In this document: positions 26,635 to 36,393 of the stretch, in pieces
Position numbering within the stretch: the first letter of the stretch is position 1
Layout: every line of letters starts with the position of its first letter
Source: Shewanella livingstonensis
Lineage (GTDB): Bacteria; Pseudomonadota; Gammaproteobacteria; Enterobacterales; Shewanellaceae
NCBI RefSeq assembly: GCF_003855395.1
Contig: NZ_CP034015.1
Location: forward strand, 4,598,001 to 4,662,000
Reading direction: 5' to 3'
DNA: 64,000 nucleotides
Translations under genes and position numbers: made by a program
Notes under the pieces: model-generated
Database searches by the model: none
Seen by the model: only the letters and a program-made list of their open reading frames with translations
Told to the model about the DNA's origin: nothing

Positions 26635-28158
26635 TTAGCGAGTGTTTTTAGCGCCTACGGTGAGTAATAGCAAACCGACTGAAATAGTCGCAATAACATA
26701 AGGCATTCCCGCCTGCCAACTGGCTTGGCTGTTGACCCCAAAAAAGTCGACATAAAGCGCCATTTGAATCGGCCCTAGGTACCAAATTGTAGGATAAAGT
26801 ACTTCAAACATACGCTTTGTGCCACTGAACGCCCCACAAAAATAAGCCAGCGATACTGTAAATGAAATGGCAATAATCAATTGCAGCAGCAACATCCACT
26901 CAGCCATCACCATAAAGCGCACTATGCCGGCCAAACTTGCCATTGCCAGTAAAATCCAAGCAGCTGAATAACTCGCCACCGTTTGTAACTTTGATGATTG
27001 CTTACTGTAAGCCATTAGCTCTAAGGTATTCGATTGTTTTTCTAATTGCCCCAATGGTGATATCACTAACACACACCACAACCAGGCAAGAGGCAACAAT
27101 ATGCCCACCAGCAATTGCTGGCTAATAAACACCTGAATAATATTCAAAATAATTAAGCCAATAAACCAAAAAATCGACTGACTTTTTAGCATTAATTTGA
27201 GCTCTAAACGCAGTAAGCGGGTAAAGGCGAAGTGCTGGGTGATAAAGGCAAACAGCCTATCCAGTGGAATGGCTAATTGGCGACTCAATTTGCGGCTTAA
27301 CCATGGGGGTTGTTGGCTTACACTCATAGTTTGCTGGCTAAATCGGTCGAAAAATATATAGGCAAATACCAAACAAATGAGGCTAATAAATAGTAAGGGT
27401 AACACTCCCAAAAGGTGCGCGAATGAAGGCTCAATACCTTGCCATACAAAGGTATTAACTTCACGATTAACGCTAACACCTATGTTAGTTGTCCCCTGCG
27501 ATAACGGAAAACGTGCTGCCACTTGTGCATCTAATTGATCAAGCAAGTTTCCAATACCTGAAACGCTTTCAATCGTTTGCACAATCGAACCTATCCAGAT
27601 AAAAAAATACACCAGATTGCCTAGCCCGCCTTTCAGCCATGTAACTGACTCAAACATTAGCGCAATCGACGCGATAGCCAATAGCAGAGGTAAAACAAAT
27701 ACCAATTGCGGCCACGCTAATGCCCAAAGGTCTATTTGATAACTTTCGCCATAATACAGCTGGATCAATACTGTACTGCATAGCATAACCAGTACGATTG
27801 ACACCAAAATCAATACATTAACCCACCACTTCGATAATAAAAATGTATGCTTACTTACAGGCGTGGCGGCTATTAATTCACAGGTCATTGATTGGCGATC
27901 TAATTCAAGCGCATTTTTAACCAAGTAAAAGCAAATTATCGGTAAAAACATCACATTCAACATCGCTAAACACACCCCAAGCCAAGCACTGTTGTATATG
28001 CCGCGGTAACCATTTATCACTAATGTTTGATATTGAGCATCCGCTGATGGGAAAAATAATAGCGTTAAAACCGACATCGCTAATAACACGACAGCATAGC
28101 TTTGTTGACGAGTACGCTGTTTAAAGTCAGCAATAATACATTGCCACATTCTATTCAT
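26635..28158 (-). CDS. ABC-2-type transporter permease
   Basis: 507 residues with about twelve membrane helices in two sets of six separated by a soluble segment near the middle (ending RKLSRQLAIPLDRL). The N-terminus (IADFKQRTRQQSYAVVLLAMSVLTLLFF) and the layout match gliding/NosY-type ABC-2 permeases. Its ATG shares one base with the stop of the ATPase gene (TAATG), so it is made together with it. Probably exports a peptide, lipid or drug; no dedicated substrate gene is seen next to it. Confidence 0.85.
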   Translation of the reverse strand: MNRMWQCIIADFKQRTRQQSYAVVLLAMSVLTLLFFPSADAQYQTLVINGYRGIYNSAWLGVCLAMLNVMFLPIICFYLVKNALELDRQSMTCELIAATPVSKHTFLLSKWWVNVLILVSIVLVMLCSTVLIQLYYGESYQIDLWALAWPQLVFVLPLLLAIASIALMFESVTWLKGGLGNLVYFFIWIGSIVQTIESVSGIGNLLDQLDAQVAARFPLSQGTTNIGVSVNREVNTFVWQGIEPSFAHLLGVLPLLFISLICLVFAYIFFDRFSQQTMSVSQQPPWLSRKLSRQLAIPLDRLFAFITQHFAFTRLLRLELKLMLKSQSIFWFIGLIILNIIQVFISQQLLVGILLPLAWLWCVLVISPLGQLEKQSNTLELMAYSKQSSKLQTVASYSAAWILLAMASLAGIVRFMVMAEWMLLLQLIIAISFTVSLAYFCGAFSGTKRMFEVLYPTIWYLGPIQMALYVDFFGVNSQASWQAGMPYVIATISVGLLLLTVGAKNTR

Positions 28159-29063
28159 TAACTTGCCCTCGCTATACCTGCTTGCGGCTGTTGCATGCTG
28201 GTAAAATAAAGATAAGCATCTTCTAGTGACGGGGGTCTTGCTGTGGCTCTAGCATCTGGACAATGGTCGGCTACAATATTGAGCACTACGTTATTTTGTT
28301 TACGCACACTGTGGCTAACAATAAACTCATGCTGAATGTGTTTAAGCTCGTTAAAGTCTGTGGTTAATTGCCAACATTTATTGGTCATTTTTTGTAGCAG
28401 ACTATTGGGGCTGTCCGATTGGATAAGCTGTCCCGCATTCATTATCGCAATATGATTAGCAATAGACTCAACATCTGCGACAATATGCGTTGAAAAAATA
28501 ATGCATCGTTCACCCGCTAGTTCAGTTAATAGCTGCCGAAAGTTAGCTCGCTCATGCGGATCTAACCCCACTGTCGGTTCATCAATAATCAGTAATTTGG
28601 GATCATTGAGTAATGCCTGCGCAATACCGATACGCTGCTTCATCCCACCGGAGTAGCCTTTTAGTGGCATATTGGCTACGTGAGTTAAATTGAGTTTATT
28701 AATCAACTCGGCAATGACTTGATGTGCCTTTGATTGAGTTAAACCTTTTAGGCTAGCAATGTAGTGCAAAAACTCGATAGCAGATAACTGATCATATACG
28801 CCAAAATACTGCGGTAAGTAACCCAATTCATTGCGTAATACTTGCGGCGATTTAACAATGTCTTGCCCTTGCCATAAGATTTTGCCGGCAGTGGGCTTGA
28901 TAATGGTTGCCAGAATGCGCATTAAGCTAGATTTTCCTGCACCATTTGGCCCAAGTAATCCTAAAATTCCCGGCTTAATGTTTAATGATAACGCGTTAAT
29001 GGCCAGTTTAGCGGTTTTGCCACTGTGGTATTGATGACTCAGTGATTGAATATCCAATTGCAT
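28158..29063 (-). CDS. ABC transporter ATP-binding protein
   Basis: 301 residues. Walker A GPNGAGKSSLM, Q-loop LPQYFGVYDQL, signature YSGGMKQRIGIAQAL, Walker B KLLIIDEPTVGLDP, and switch His in STHIVADVE. The tail of about 80 residues is typical for ABC-2 exporters of the NosF/CcmA-like type. AGGAAGAG precedes the start. It energises the overlapping downstream permease. Confidence 0.95.
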   Translation of the reverse strand: MQLDIQSLSHQYHSGKTAKLAINALSLNIKPGILGLLGPNGAGKSSLMRILATIIKPTAGKILWQGQDIVKSPQVLRNELGYLPQYFGVYDQLSAIEFLHYIASLKGLTQSKAHQVIAELINKLNLTHVANMPLKGYSGGMKQRIGIAQALLNDPKLLIIDEPTVGLDPHERANFRQLLTELAGERCIIFSTHIVADVESIANHIAIMNAGQLIQSDSPNSLLQKMTNKCWQLTTDFNELKHIQHEFIVSHSVRKQNNVVLNIVADHCPDARATARPPSLEDAYLYFTSMQQPQAGIARAS

Positions 29064-29285
29064 AATATTGCTCTTCCTAGTTGAGTTGGAAGATGATTAG
29101 CAAGTATTAGACCACAATTTATTTCCTTAATATTCAACAACTTATTTTAATCTAATATTATATTGCTTGTATGCTGGTTATATATTCATTTTTAGATTCA
29201 CTAATGTGACGGTTCTCACTACTTATTAGTCAGTTAACCAGGGTCAGCGATTAAACGTTTACCCTGGCCGACTTTTTAACGCAAT

Positions 29286-29801
29286 TTAAAGCAAAGCTCT
29301 TAACTGATTGAGTGCATCTACAGAGAAGCCTTGGTCATAAAAGTAAATCACGTTACCTTGCTCATTGAGTAACACGACTCGAGTATTATTAGGATTTTCA
29401 TTACCGGTAAAGGCTTGTACTTGGTCGCCATCTTTATAGATGGTGACCACACCTTTCCATAATGGTTTAGGTATGCCTGCACGCATGCCATTATTAATCA
29501 GAGGACTGAACATTCTAGGAAACAATCCCTGAATGGTCGGAACTTCATATACCGCTACTTTCGTTTCGGTCATGTCTAAACCTATCAACCAGCGATCAAT
29601 ATCAAACTGAGAGTCCTGTTTATATCCAATTAGTAATAACGCCACCTCACCTTTTAAGTCATCAGGTAAGGTCATAGACTTTTCTTCAAGGTTTTGCCCT
29701 GACACAGACGGGAAAGCTTGCCCTGTAATAGCCTGATTTGGATAGCTAGTGCTACAAGCACTAAGTAGCAATAAACTTACAATAATCATTACATAACGCA
29801 T
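29286..29801 (-). CDS. Lipoprotein with thioredoxin-like fold
   Basis: 171 residues. The signal peptide ends LLLLSAC, a clear lipobox. The body (GEVALLLIGYKQDSQFDIDRWLIGL..., VVTIYKDGDQVQAFTGNENPNNTRVVLLNEQGNVIYF) looks like a thioredoxin/peroxiredoxin-like domain of the ATP10/AhpC-TSA type, but no redox CxxC is present. A role in envelope redox or assembly is inference. AAGGAC precedes the ATG. Monocistronic. Confidence 0.65.
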   Translation of the reverse strand: MRYVMIIVSLLLLSACSTSYPNQAITGQAFPSVSGQNLEEKSMTLPDDLKGEVALLLIGYKQDSQFDIDRWLIGLDMTETKVAVYEVPTIQGLFPRMFSPLINNGMRAGIPKPLWKGVVTIYKDGDQVQAFTGNENPNNTRVVLLNEQGNVIYFYDQGFSVDALNQLRALL

Positions 29802-30154
29802 GGTTAAGTCCTTTTTTGATAAATACTAAGGCCTTTTATACGCAGTTAAGCGGCAAAAGGATTCTTTTAAGATAATCTAGGGTTTCATTTACTTCAGCTC
29901 AAACATAACGACCTAAACTCTTTTAAGACCGAGATATAGTTAACGCAATCATCAACTGACTCAATGTGATTCGCCGGAGTAAAGTCTACTTCAAATTTTA
30001 TCAGCTTACTGATTATGTTAATCAAACATCTAGCTTACATACTGAAAAATTAGTTATTATGTCGTTAACTTTACAAGATGATTTATGATAATTAAATTAA
30101 CACGTTAGATTAATACTTTACATTAACAAATAACCATTAGGGAATAGTATCGCC
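29802..30154. other. AT-rich intergenic region
   Basis: About 350 bases between divergent genes. No gene or strong structure seen. It probably contains the promoter and long untranslated leader of the cold-shock-domain gene, as such leaders are often regulatory, but I see no specific motif. Confidence 0.4.
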
Positions 30155-30781
30155 ATGGAACGAGGCACGTTAGTTCGTTGGAATGATGAAAAAGGCTTTG
30201 GTTTTATTAAACCAGAAACAGGTAATGATAAAGATGTCTTTATTCATATATCAACCTTAAAGCACATGGCCAGAAAGCCCATGATTGGCGATGAGATACT
30301 ATTTCATCGCGAAAACCAGCCCGATGGTAAAGTCAAAGCCGTAAAAGCCAGTATTGAAGGCATTGCGGTGGTGTCTAACACCATTCGTACAACTTCCCAC
30401 GCCACTAAGCACAATCGAAATAATCAATCTTATAACCACTCTCATAATCATCAACAGCATCATTCAAGATCACGGGTTAACCGCATAATCCTAATAATGA
30501 TCATTCTGGGTTTGGCTTTTTCGGGCTTCAAACAATATCAACAGATGAATACTACGCCAGTACTCACTAATAAAGATGTTGAACAGATGAATGTTACGCC
30601 AACAGTGTCAAAACCAAACGTTATTATTCAACAATCCCAGTTTCAGTGTGAAGCCGGTAAAACTCACTGTAGCCAGATGCGCTCTTGTGCTGAAGCGACC
30701 TATTACATCCGTCATTGCCCAGGAACTGAAATGGATGGTGATGGCGATGGAGTCCCATGCGAAAGGCAGTTCTGTAATTAA
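30155..30781 (+). CDS. Cold-shock domain / transmembrane / Excalibur fusion protein
   Basis: 208 residues. The N-terminal cold-shock domain (about 1-70) has RNP1 GFGFIKPE and RNP2 VFIHISTL. A basic His/Asn-rich stretch (about 85-108) leads to one membrane helix (about 110-127, IILIMIILGLAFSGF). The C-terminal Excalibur domain (about 163-206) contains CEAGKTHCSQMRSCAEATYYIRHC and the Ca-binding DGDGDGVPCE. It would hold a nucleic-acid-binding domain inside the cell and a Ca/DNA-associated domain outside. More often such cold-shock proteins end in DUF1294 helices. Role unknown. Confidence 0.85.
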   Translation: MERGTLVRWNDEKGFGFIKPETGNDKDVFIHISTLKHMARKPMIGDEILFHRENQPDGKVKAVKASIEGIAVVSNTIRTTSHATKHNRNNQSYNHSHNHQQHHSRSRVNRIILIMIILGLAFSGFKQYQQMNTTPVLTNKDVEQMNVTPTVSKPNVIIQQSQFQCEAGKTHCSQMRSCAEATYYIRHCPGTEMDGDGDGVPCERQFCN

Positions 30782-30957
30782 GTATTAAGTATTAAGTATT
30801 AAGACAAGGTTAGCAGTATATTCTGGCGCAACAACACCTAAAACCAAGCTCTTAGTTTAGGTGTTGAACGAAGCCGCTCTGCGGCAGAAAAGATAAAAAC
30901 ACATATTTAGCCCCATCATAAATACTTACTAGATCCTGCCTATCTAGGCAGTGACTA

Positions 30958-31962
30958 TTACTGTTTTTTTGCCAGCTTGCGATACTGGCTTGGAGTCATT
31001 TTTTTGCAGCGCTTAAAGCTATGACTAAAATTGGCCCCATCACTAAAACCAAGTCGCTCAGCTATTTCATCCAATTGCATCGGCGTTAATAATAACGCTT
31101 CGGCTATGCCAAAACGCACATCGTCACGCACCTGGCGCCAACTGGTTTGTTCTAGTGTTAGTTGACGATGCAAAGTGCGAGTCGTTCGAGCTAAATGCTG
31201 GGCGATATCTTCCATTGATGCTGTTAAGCCTAAGTGTACTAAGGTGTCTTTTACCAACTTAGCAACAGGTTTCCAGTTTTGCTTTTGTTGCAGTAGCTGG
31301 TTGCATTGCGCCTCACATAATCTGGCGGTGGCTTCATTGGCTTTTAATAATGGCAGATCTAATAGCGGTGCTAATCCAGTAAAACCGTTATAACTAGCAT
31401 TGAATTGGATCTCAGCACCCAGTTTTTGCTTTATATCTTCGAATGACAAGCCTGCGGGCTGAGGCGACGTAAATTGTAATTTTATCGGTAAGTCGTTACT
31501 TTCAAATACTTCTCGTTGGATCATTGCAGCGCCCAACATGTCTCTGACTAACACCAGTTCACCTAACTCACCAGGAATGTCGCATGAGAACCTTAGAGAT
31601 AAATCATCTTTAAGCTCAGTTAGTGTTATCTGTGAAAAAACATAGGTTAAATCTAGATAACGTAAGCCTAATTCAATCGCCTTTCTCGCAGTGCTGCTCG
31701 CCAATAGAGCATAGCCCATGATGCCATAACTGGTCAGGTGATAACGGCAGCCTAACTCCATGCCAACCTTGAATGGGCATGGAGTATTGAGCATGAGGTT
31801 ATTTAACACCTGTAATTCTTGTTTTTCTTCAACCAGTTGCTCGTGGTCAGTTAATTGGGCCCCCGTCAAACCTGACCCTTGCAGCAACCGCGCTTGCTCA
31901 ATTCCCAGCTCAATGCCATAGGACACAATAATTTGCACACTGGTAATGCTGCGAAATGTCAT
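30958..31962 (-). CDS. AraC-family regulator of the OruR/VirS type
   Basis: 334 residues. N-terminal arabinose-binding-like domain (about 15-200, with LGCRYHLTSYGIMGYALLAS) and a C-terminal AraC HTH (about 230-332, TASMEDIAQHLARTTRTLHRQL and IAERLGFSDGANFSHSFKRCKKMTPSQYR). This is the layout of the ArgR/OruR/VirS group. It is divergent from a monooxygenase-SDR-esterase operon, which it probably activates. The ribosome-binding site is weak. Confidence 0.88.
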   Translation of the reverse strand: MTFRSITSVQIIVSYGIELGIEQARLLQGSGLTGAQLTDHEQLVEEKQELQVLNNLMLNTPCPFKVGMELGCRYHLTSYGIMGYALLASSTARKAIELGLRYLDLTYVFSQITLTELKDDLSLRFSCDIPGELGELVLVRDMLGAAMIQREVFESNDLPIKLQFTSPQPAGLSFEDIKQKLGAEIQFNASYNGFTGLAPLLDLPLLKANEATARLCEAQCNQLLQQKQNWKPVAKLVKDTLVHLGLTASMEDIAQHLARTTRTLHRQLTLEQTSWRQVRDDVRFGIAEALLLTPMQLDEIAERLGFSDGANFSHSFKRCKKMTPSQYRKLAKKQ

Positions 31963-32192
31963 AACTTAAGGCTGCCATGTCTTAAAATCACAAATATACG
32001 TCCCTTTAGCGCGTAGATCAATGAACAATAGTTTCCTATGCTGGATAGATAATACAACTTGTTAACAACTGTTGAATGATCCGCTATCGAAAAATTAATG
32101 CTCAACGTAACAAGTAAAAATAGAGATGGCTAATAACAAAAGCTAACAACCAAGCTCATTAATAAATAACCATAACAAGAATAGAGGGCATC

Positions 32193-33659
32193 ATGACCCA
32201 AGTTAAACGCAATCCTTCGATGGTGATCATTGGTGCCGGTATGACGGGTATCTTAATGGCCATAAAACTGCGCCAAGCCGGGATCACTGACATTGTGGTT
32301 CTAGAGAAAAAAGGCTCTGTTGGAGGCACATGGCGAGAAAATACCTACCCTGGAGCAGCCTGCGATGTGCCCGCTCATATGTATACCTATTCATTTGAAC
32401 CCAATCCAAACTGGAGCCGCTTTTTTGCCCATGGACCAGAAATAAGACAATACTTTGAACATGTTGCTGATAAATATGACGTAAAACGGGATATACGCTT
32501 TAACGAAGCGGTTACCGACGCCCAATATGCCAATGGAAAATGGACCGTCAAAACAAACAAAGGTGAAACCTACATTGCCGATTTTATGGTATGTGCCACC
32601 GGCATTTTACATCATCCGCAATTCCCAAATATTGCTGGGCTAGACGATTTTAAAGGCGCGAAATTTCATACTGCACAATGGGATCATAGTGTCGAGATAT
32701 CAGCTAATACTCGTGTTGGGGTGATAGGTACTGGGTCAACGGCCGCACAAGCCATACCCGAATTGATTAAAACCGGTGCTAAGGTTTCAGTTTTTCAGCG
32801 TACTCCACAATGGTTAATGCACCTGCCCGATTTTACCTTTTCAAAAACCAGCCGAAAGTTAATGGCTCGCTTTCCCATCATCACCAAAATTCATCGCAAT
32901 ACCGGCAAGTTTTTTTTAGAGCATTTTTTTACCAAAGCCGTCACCGGCCAGTTTATCCAAAAACATCTGTTGAGCTTTTTATGTAAAGCAAACTTACGAT
33001 TAAGTATTAAAGACAAAGTATTACGTGAAAAGCTTCGTCCTCATTATCAAGTCGGTTGCAAGCGAGTCATTATCAACAGCACATTTTATAAAGGCATTCA
33101 AAAGCACAATGCTGAGTTAATAACAGAGGGTATAGAGCGAATTACCGAAACCGGCATTATCACTAAAGACGGTAAACACCATGAGCTAGACGTATTGGTG
33201 TTATCGACCGGTTTTAATGCATTTAATTTTATGCGCCCAATGAATCTCATTGGGCGTAACAATTTGCACATTGATAAAGCCTGGGCTCATAAAATCAAAG
33301 CATATCGATCAATGTTACTCAGCGATTACCCTAACTTCTTTTTAATGCTCGGCCCCAACACACCTATTGGTAACTTCTCCGTTATCGCCATGAGCGAGGT
33401 TCAAACTGACTACGTGATCAAATTGATTGATAAATGGCGAGAGCATGAATTTGATGAGTTTGAAGCTAAACTACAAGCCATTGACGATTTTAACGCCTAC
33501 ATAAAGGAAGGATTAAAGGGCACTAGCTGGGTTGGAGGATGCCAAAGTTGGTATTTAGATGCCGATGGCGACCCTATTTTATGGCCATACACCTGGCAGC
33601 GTTGGGTTGATGAAATGCAACAGCCGCAGATGGAACACCTTAATACCCGATCATTTTAG
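32193..33659 (+). CDS. FAD-dependent Baeyer-Villiger-type monooxygenase (MymA-like)
   Basis: 488 residues. The FAD-binding motif is VIIGAGMTGILMAIKL and the NADPH-binding motif is VGVIGTGSTAAQAIPEL. Between them lies a FxGxxxHxxxW-type fingerprint written FKGAKFHTAQWDHS. GTWRENTYPGAACDVPAHMYTYSF is typical of this flavoprotein class. It would oxidise a ketone or a lipid-like substrate with O2 and NADPH. SD GAGGG precedes the start. First gene of a three-gene set with an SDR and an esterase: oxidation to an ester followed by hydrolysis is a natural sequence. Confidence 0.9.
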   Translation: MTQVKRNPSMVIIGAGMTGILMAIKLRQAGITDIVVLEKKGSVGGTWRENTYPGAACDVPAHMYTYSFEPNPNWSRFFAHGPEIRQYFEHVADKYDVKRDIRFNEAVTDAQYANGKWTVKTNKGETYIADFMVCATGILHHPQFPNIAGLDDFKGAKFHTAQWDHSVEISANTRVGVIGTGSTAAQAIPELIKTGAKVSVFQRTPQWLMHLPDFTFSKTSRKLMARFPIITKIHRNTGKFFLEHFFTKAVTGQFIQKHLLSFLCKANLRLSIKDKVLREKLRPHYQVGCKRVIINSTFYKGIQKHNAELITEGIERITETGIITKDGKHHELDVLVLSTGFNAFNFMRPMNLIGRNNLHIDKAWAHKIKAYRSMLLSDYPNFFLMLGPNTPIGNFSVIAMSEVQTDYVIKLIDKWREHEFDEFEAKLQAIDDFNAYIKEGLKGTSWVGGCQSWYLDADGDPILWPYTWQRWVDEMQQPQMEHLNTRSF

Positions 33660-33745
33660 TTAGCTTATCCACCTTTTCACCCTTACATATCCACCCGTAT
33701 TGATTCACTCGTGCTGATTGACTCATACTAGAAACAACCAGGTTT

Positions 33746-34519
33746 ATGATGAATAAAAATACTATATTTATTACCGGCGCAGCTTCCGGCATTGGCTTAG
33801 CGACGGCAAAACACTTTCACAAAAAGGGCTATTGGGTCGGTATGGCCGACATCAATTTGGCGCAATTAACACAGGCCACCGAAATATGGGATAGAACTCG
33901 AATAAGGTTGTTTCAACTGGATGTCAGTGATTTTTCACAAGTACAACACGCTATGGCTAAATTTTGTGCGGAACATAATAACTGCTTGGCGATATTAGTT
34001 AATAATGCCGGCATATTGGACATCGGTCCCTTTGAAGAAATCCCTATCGAACATCATCAACGCACATTAAGTGTCAATGTCATCGGGGTCATGAATCTGT
34101 GTCATGCTGCATGGCCCTATTTAAAAAATACCGGCACAAGTACTATTATCAACATGTCATCAGCCAGTAGCGATTATGGTGTACCAGAATTAGCCAGCTA
34201 TTCGGCCAGTAAGTTTGCCGTAAAAGCCCTTACCGAGGCGCTGGAACTTGAGTGGCAAAAGTATGGCATTAGTGTATGCGATGTTATGCCACCTTTTGTG
34301 GCAACCAATATGCTTAAGGCACAGAAAAACAGCGCCAAAGTCATGCAACGACTCGGCGTGAATATCACCGCAGAACACGTAGTCGCAGTGATAGATAAAC
34401 AGGTAAAACACCCTAAAACCCATAGAACAGTCAGTGTTTTTTATGGCCTATTGCATAGATTAAGTAACGTATCACCGGCATTTATCAATCGCCTAGCGAT
34501 GAAGTGGCTAAGTCGATAA
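33746..34519 (+). CDS. Short-chain dehydrogenase/reductase
   Basis: 257 residues. Cofactor motif TGAASGIGLATAKHF, NNAG at NNAGILDIGPF, catalytic Ser in MSSASSDYG and YxxxK in YSASKFAVKAL. The Asp at MADINLA suggests NAD preference. It probably interconverts an alcohol and the ketone used by the neighbouring monooxygenase. The gene lies 86 bases after the monooxygenase and 45 before the esterase, same strand. Confidence 0.92.
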   Translation: MMNKNTIFITGAASGIGLATAKHFHKKGYWVGMADINLAQLTQATEIWDRTRIRLFQLDVSDFSQVQHAMAKFCAEHNNCLAILVNNAGILDIGPFEEIPIEHHQRTLSVNVIGVMNLCHAAWPYLKNTGTSTIINMSSASSDYGVPELASYSASKFAVKALTEALELEWQKYGISVCDVMPPFVATNMLKAQKNSAKVMQRLGVNITAEHVVAVIDKQVKHPKTHRTVSVFYGLLHRLSNVSPAFINRLAMKWLSR

Positions 34520-34564
34520 AACATGCGGTTCTAATCAGTTAACAATAATAAAAAGGCTATAGAA

Positions 34565-35671
34565 ATGGATAACCTTAATAAACCAACATCATTGTCACAA
34601 GACAAATCAACAACTGACAAGCCATCACTAAACCAACCACTGCAAGGCGAGCCGCTACAAGCACCCAAGCTTGAAGCGAAACAATTAATGGTCGCCAAGT
34701 GGTTATCATTAGCGCCGCTATACAAGTTGCCAGTCACATTATTCAGATATGTATTTCTAGCGATGGACCGAGTACTGGGGCTGACTAAAATTGAAATGGA
34801 TAAAGTGATCAATTTAACGGTTCCGGTGAGTACTGGCACTCCTCTTTTGGGCACTATTCCTTTGAACGAACATAGCGCCAGCGATAGCAGCCATACCATC
34901 GCCAACAGAATAAAGCTTCGCATCTACCATCCCAGCGCCACCAAACCGCAAAAAACCTTAGTGTACTTTCACGGTGGCGGCGGCGTTATTGGCAGTATTA
35001 ACACTCACGATCACTTTTGCCGCTATCTGGCTAAACATGGCAACATGAACATTATCTCAGTCGGTTATCGATTGGCCCCAGAACATAAATTCCCCATCCC
35101 GATTTGTGATGCCATCGAAGCGTGGAACTATATCAACACCAACCATCAACAACTTAATATTAATCCACAACACATAGGCGTAGGTGGTGACAGCGCTGGA
35201 GGGTATTTAGCCTGTATCATCGGTTTACATTCACTGCAAACATCACTACCAGTACAGGCAAAAGTAACACCTGAATTTCAGTTTTTAATCTACCCAATGG
35301 TAGATTTACAAGGCTTAACCGAGTCTTATCGCCGTTTCAATAAACAGTTAATACTCACCCGCGATTTAATGGATTATTTCAGGCTGAAATATTTACACTC
35401 TCTCGACGAAGTCACTCTGCCATTAGTGAGTCCACTACAAGCAAAAGACATTAGCGAATCGCCAAAAAGTTACATCTTAACCCTAGGTTACGATCCATTA
35501 AGAGACGATGGCATTGCATATGCCCAGCGCCTAAAAGCGGCAGGCATCAATACACAACATCAGCATTTTGATGATTGCATGCATGGCTTTATTTCAATCA
35601 CCAAACTAAGTGCGCGCGCTAAAAACGCTACTCATGATATAGCGCTGGCACTGAATAGCTTCAATGATTGA
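34565..35671 (+). CDS. Alpha/beta hydrolase of the hormone-sensitive-lipase family
   Basis: 368 residues. HSL oxyanion motif HGGGGVIGS, nucleophile elbow GGDSAGGYLA, Asp near YDPLRDDG and His at CMHGFI. A polar N-terminal segment (about 1-40, Asn/Gln/Ser-rich) precedes the cap. It should cleave an ester, plausibly the product of the Baeyer-Villiger enzyme two genes upstream. AAAGGC lies upstream of the ATG. Confidence 0.9.
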   Translation: MDNLNKPTSLSQDKSTTDKPSLNQPLQGEPLQAPKLEAKQLMVAKWLSLAPLYKLPVTLFRYVFLAMDRVLGLTKIEMDKVINLTVPVSTGTPLLGTIPLNEHSASDSSHTIANRIKLRIYHPSATKPQKTLVYFHGGGGVIGSINTHDHFCRYLAKHGNMNIISVGYRLAPEHKFPIPICDAIEAWNYINTNHQQLNINPQHIGVGGDSAGGYLACIIGLHSLQTSLPVQAKVTPEFQFLIYPMVDLQGLTESYRRFNKQLILTRDLMDYFRLKYLHSLDEVTLPLVSPLQAKDISESPKSYILTLGYDPLRDDGIAYAQRLKAAGINTQHQHFDDCMHGFISITKLSARAKNATHDIALALNSFND

Positions 35672-35829
35672 TTAATGCAGAGAAAGTTTACTCAAACGTC
35701 ACGTATTTCAAGCTAGCGCGGTAACTTATGCTAAAATGCGCCAATCAGCTTTATGAATGTGCAACAGTTCTCATTTGTTTGACTGAGTGTAGTGAAACCC
35801 TACCGTGATTAACTAATGAGGATACACCA

Positions 35830-36108
35830 ATGAGCAAGTTAAATGCCGAAGAGCGTAAAGCTAGAGATAACGATCGTTTTTCAAAACGTGTTGATGAACG
35901 AAGAGTAAAGGGCGAAGATGTTGTTGCGTATGCACTTGCCAATGAAAAAGCGTTTAAATTTCTCACCAAAGATGAGAAATACAGCCTTAAAGAAAGACAA
36001 GCAGCACTTATAGAAGAAGTCAGCATTAAAAAACAGCAACAAGTTGAGCTTAAAAATCAGCAAGAATTAGACAAGGTTCAAGCTGAATTTACTGATACCG
36101 CACAGTAA
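35830..36108 (+). CDS. Small charged helical protein
   Basis: 92 residues, rich in Lys, Glu, Arg and Gln, predicted as a continuous helix or coiled coil (EERKARDNDRFSKRVDERRV, later KKQQQVELKNQQELDKVQ). No catalytic motif or membrane segment. GAGGA lies 9 bases before the start. I do not recognise a named family with confidence. Confidence 0.6.
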   Translation: MSKLNAEERKARDNDRFSKRVDERRVKGEDVVAYALANEKAFKFLTKDEKYSLKERQAALIEEVSIKKQQQVELKNQQELDKVQAEFTDTAQ

Positions 36109-36393
36109 AACCCCATCAACAGCCATTGTTAATGATGATGGCTGACCACATTCAAATACTTATTTTTATAAATTCTAGCCTATAAAAATCGGTATTTGAA
36201 AGCTGGTGAAGCTCCACAGGCATGCGACTAAATTGAATCCACTCACTCCAATTCGACTTTCGCAGTTTAATGGTCCATGTTTAAAAGTATTAGTCTGAAC
36301 TACTTATTTATAGTCTAAAGATCAACGTTTCATTCCGGCTTATAAGCATTATCGCTTAAAAACCTTAGTGAATAGCAGCTAAAAACTTAACCA

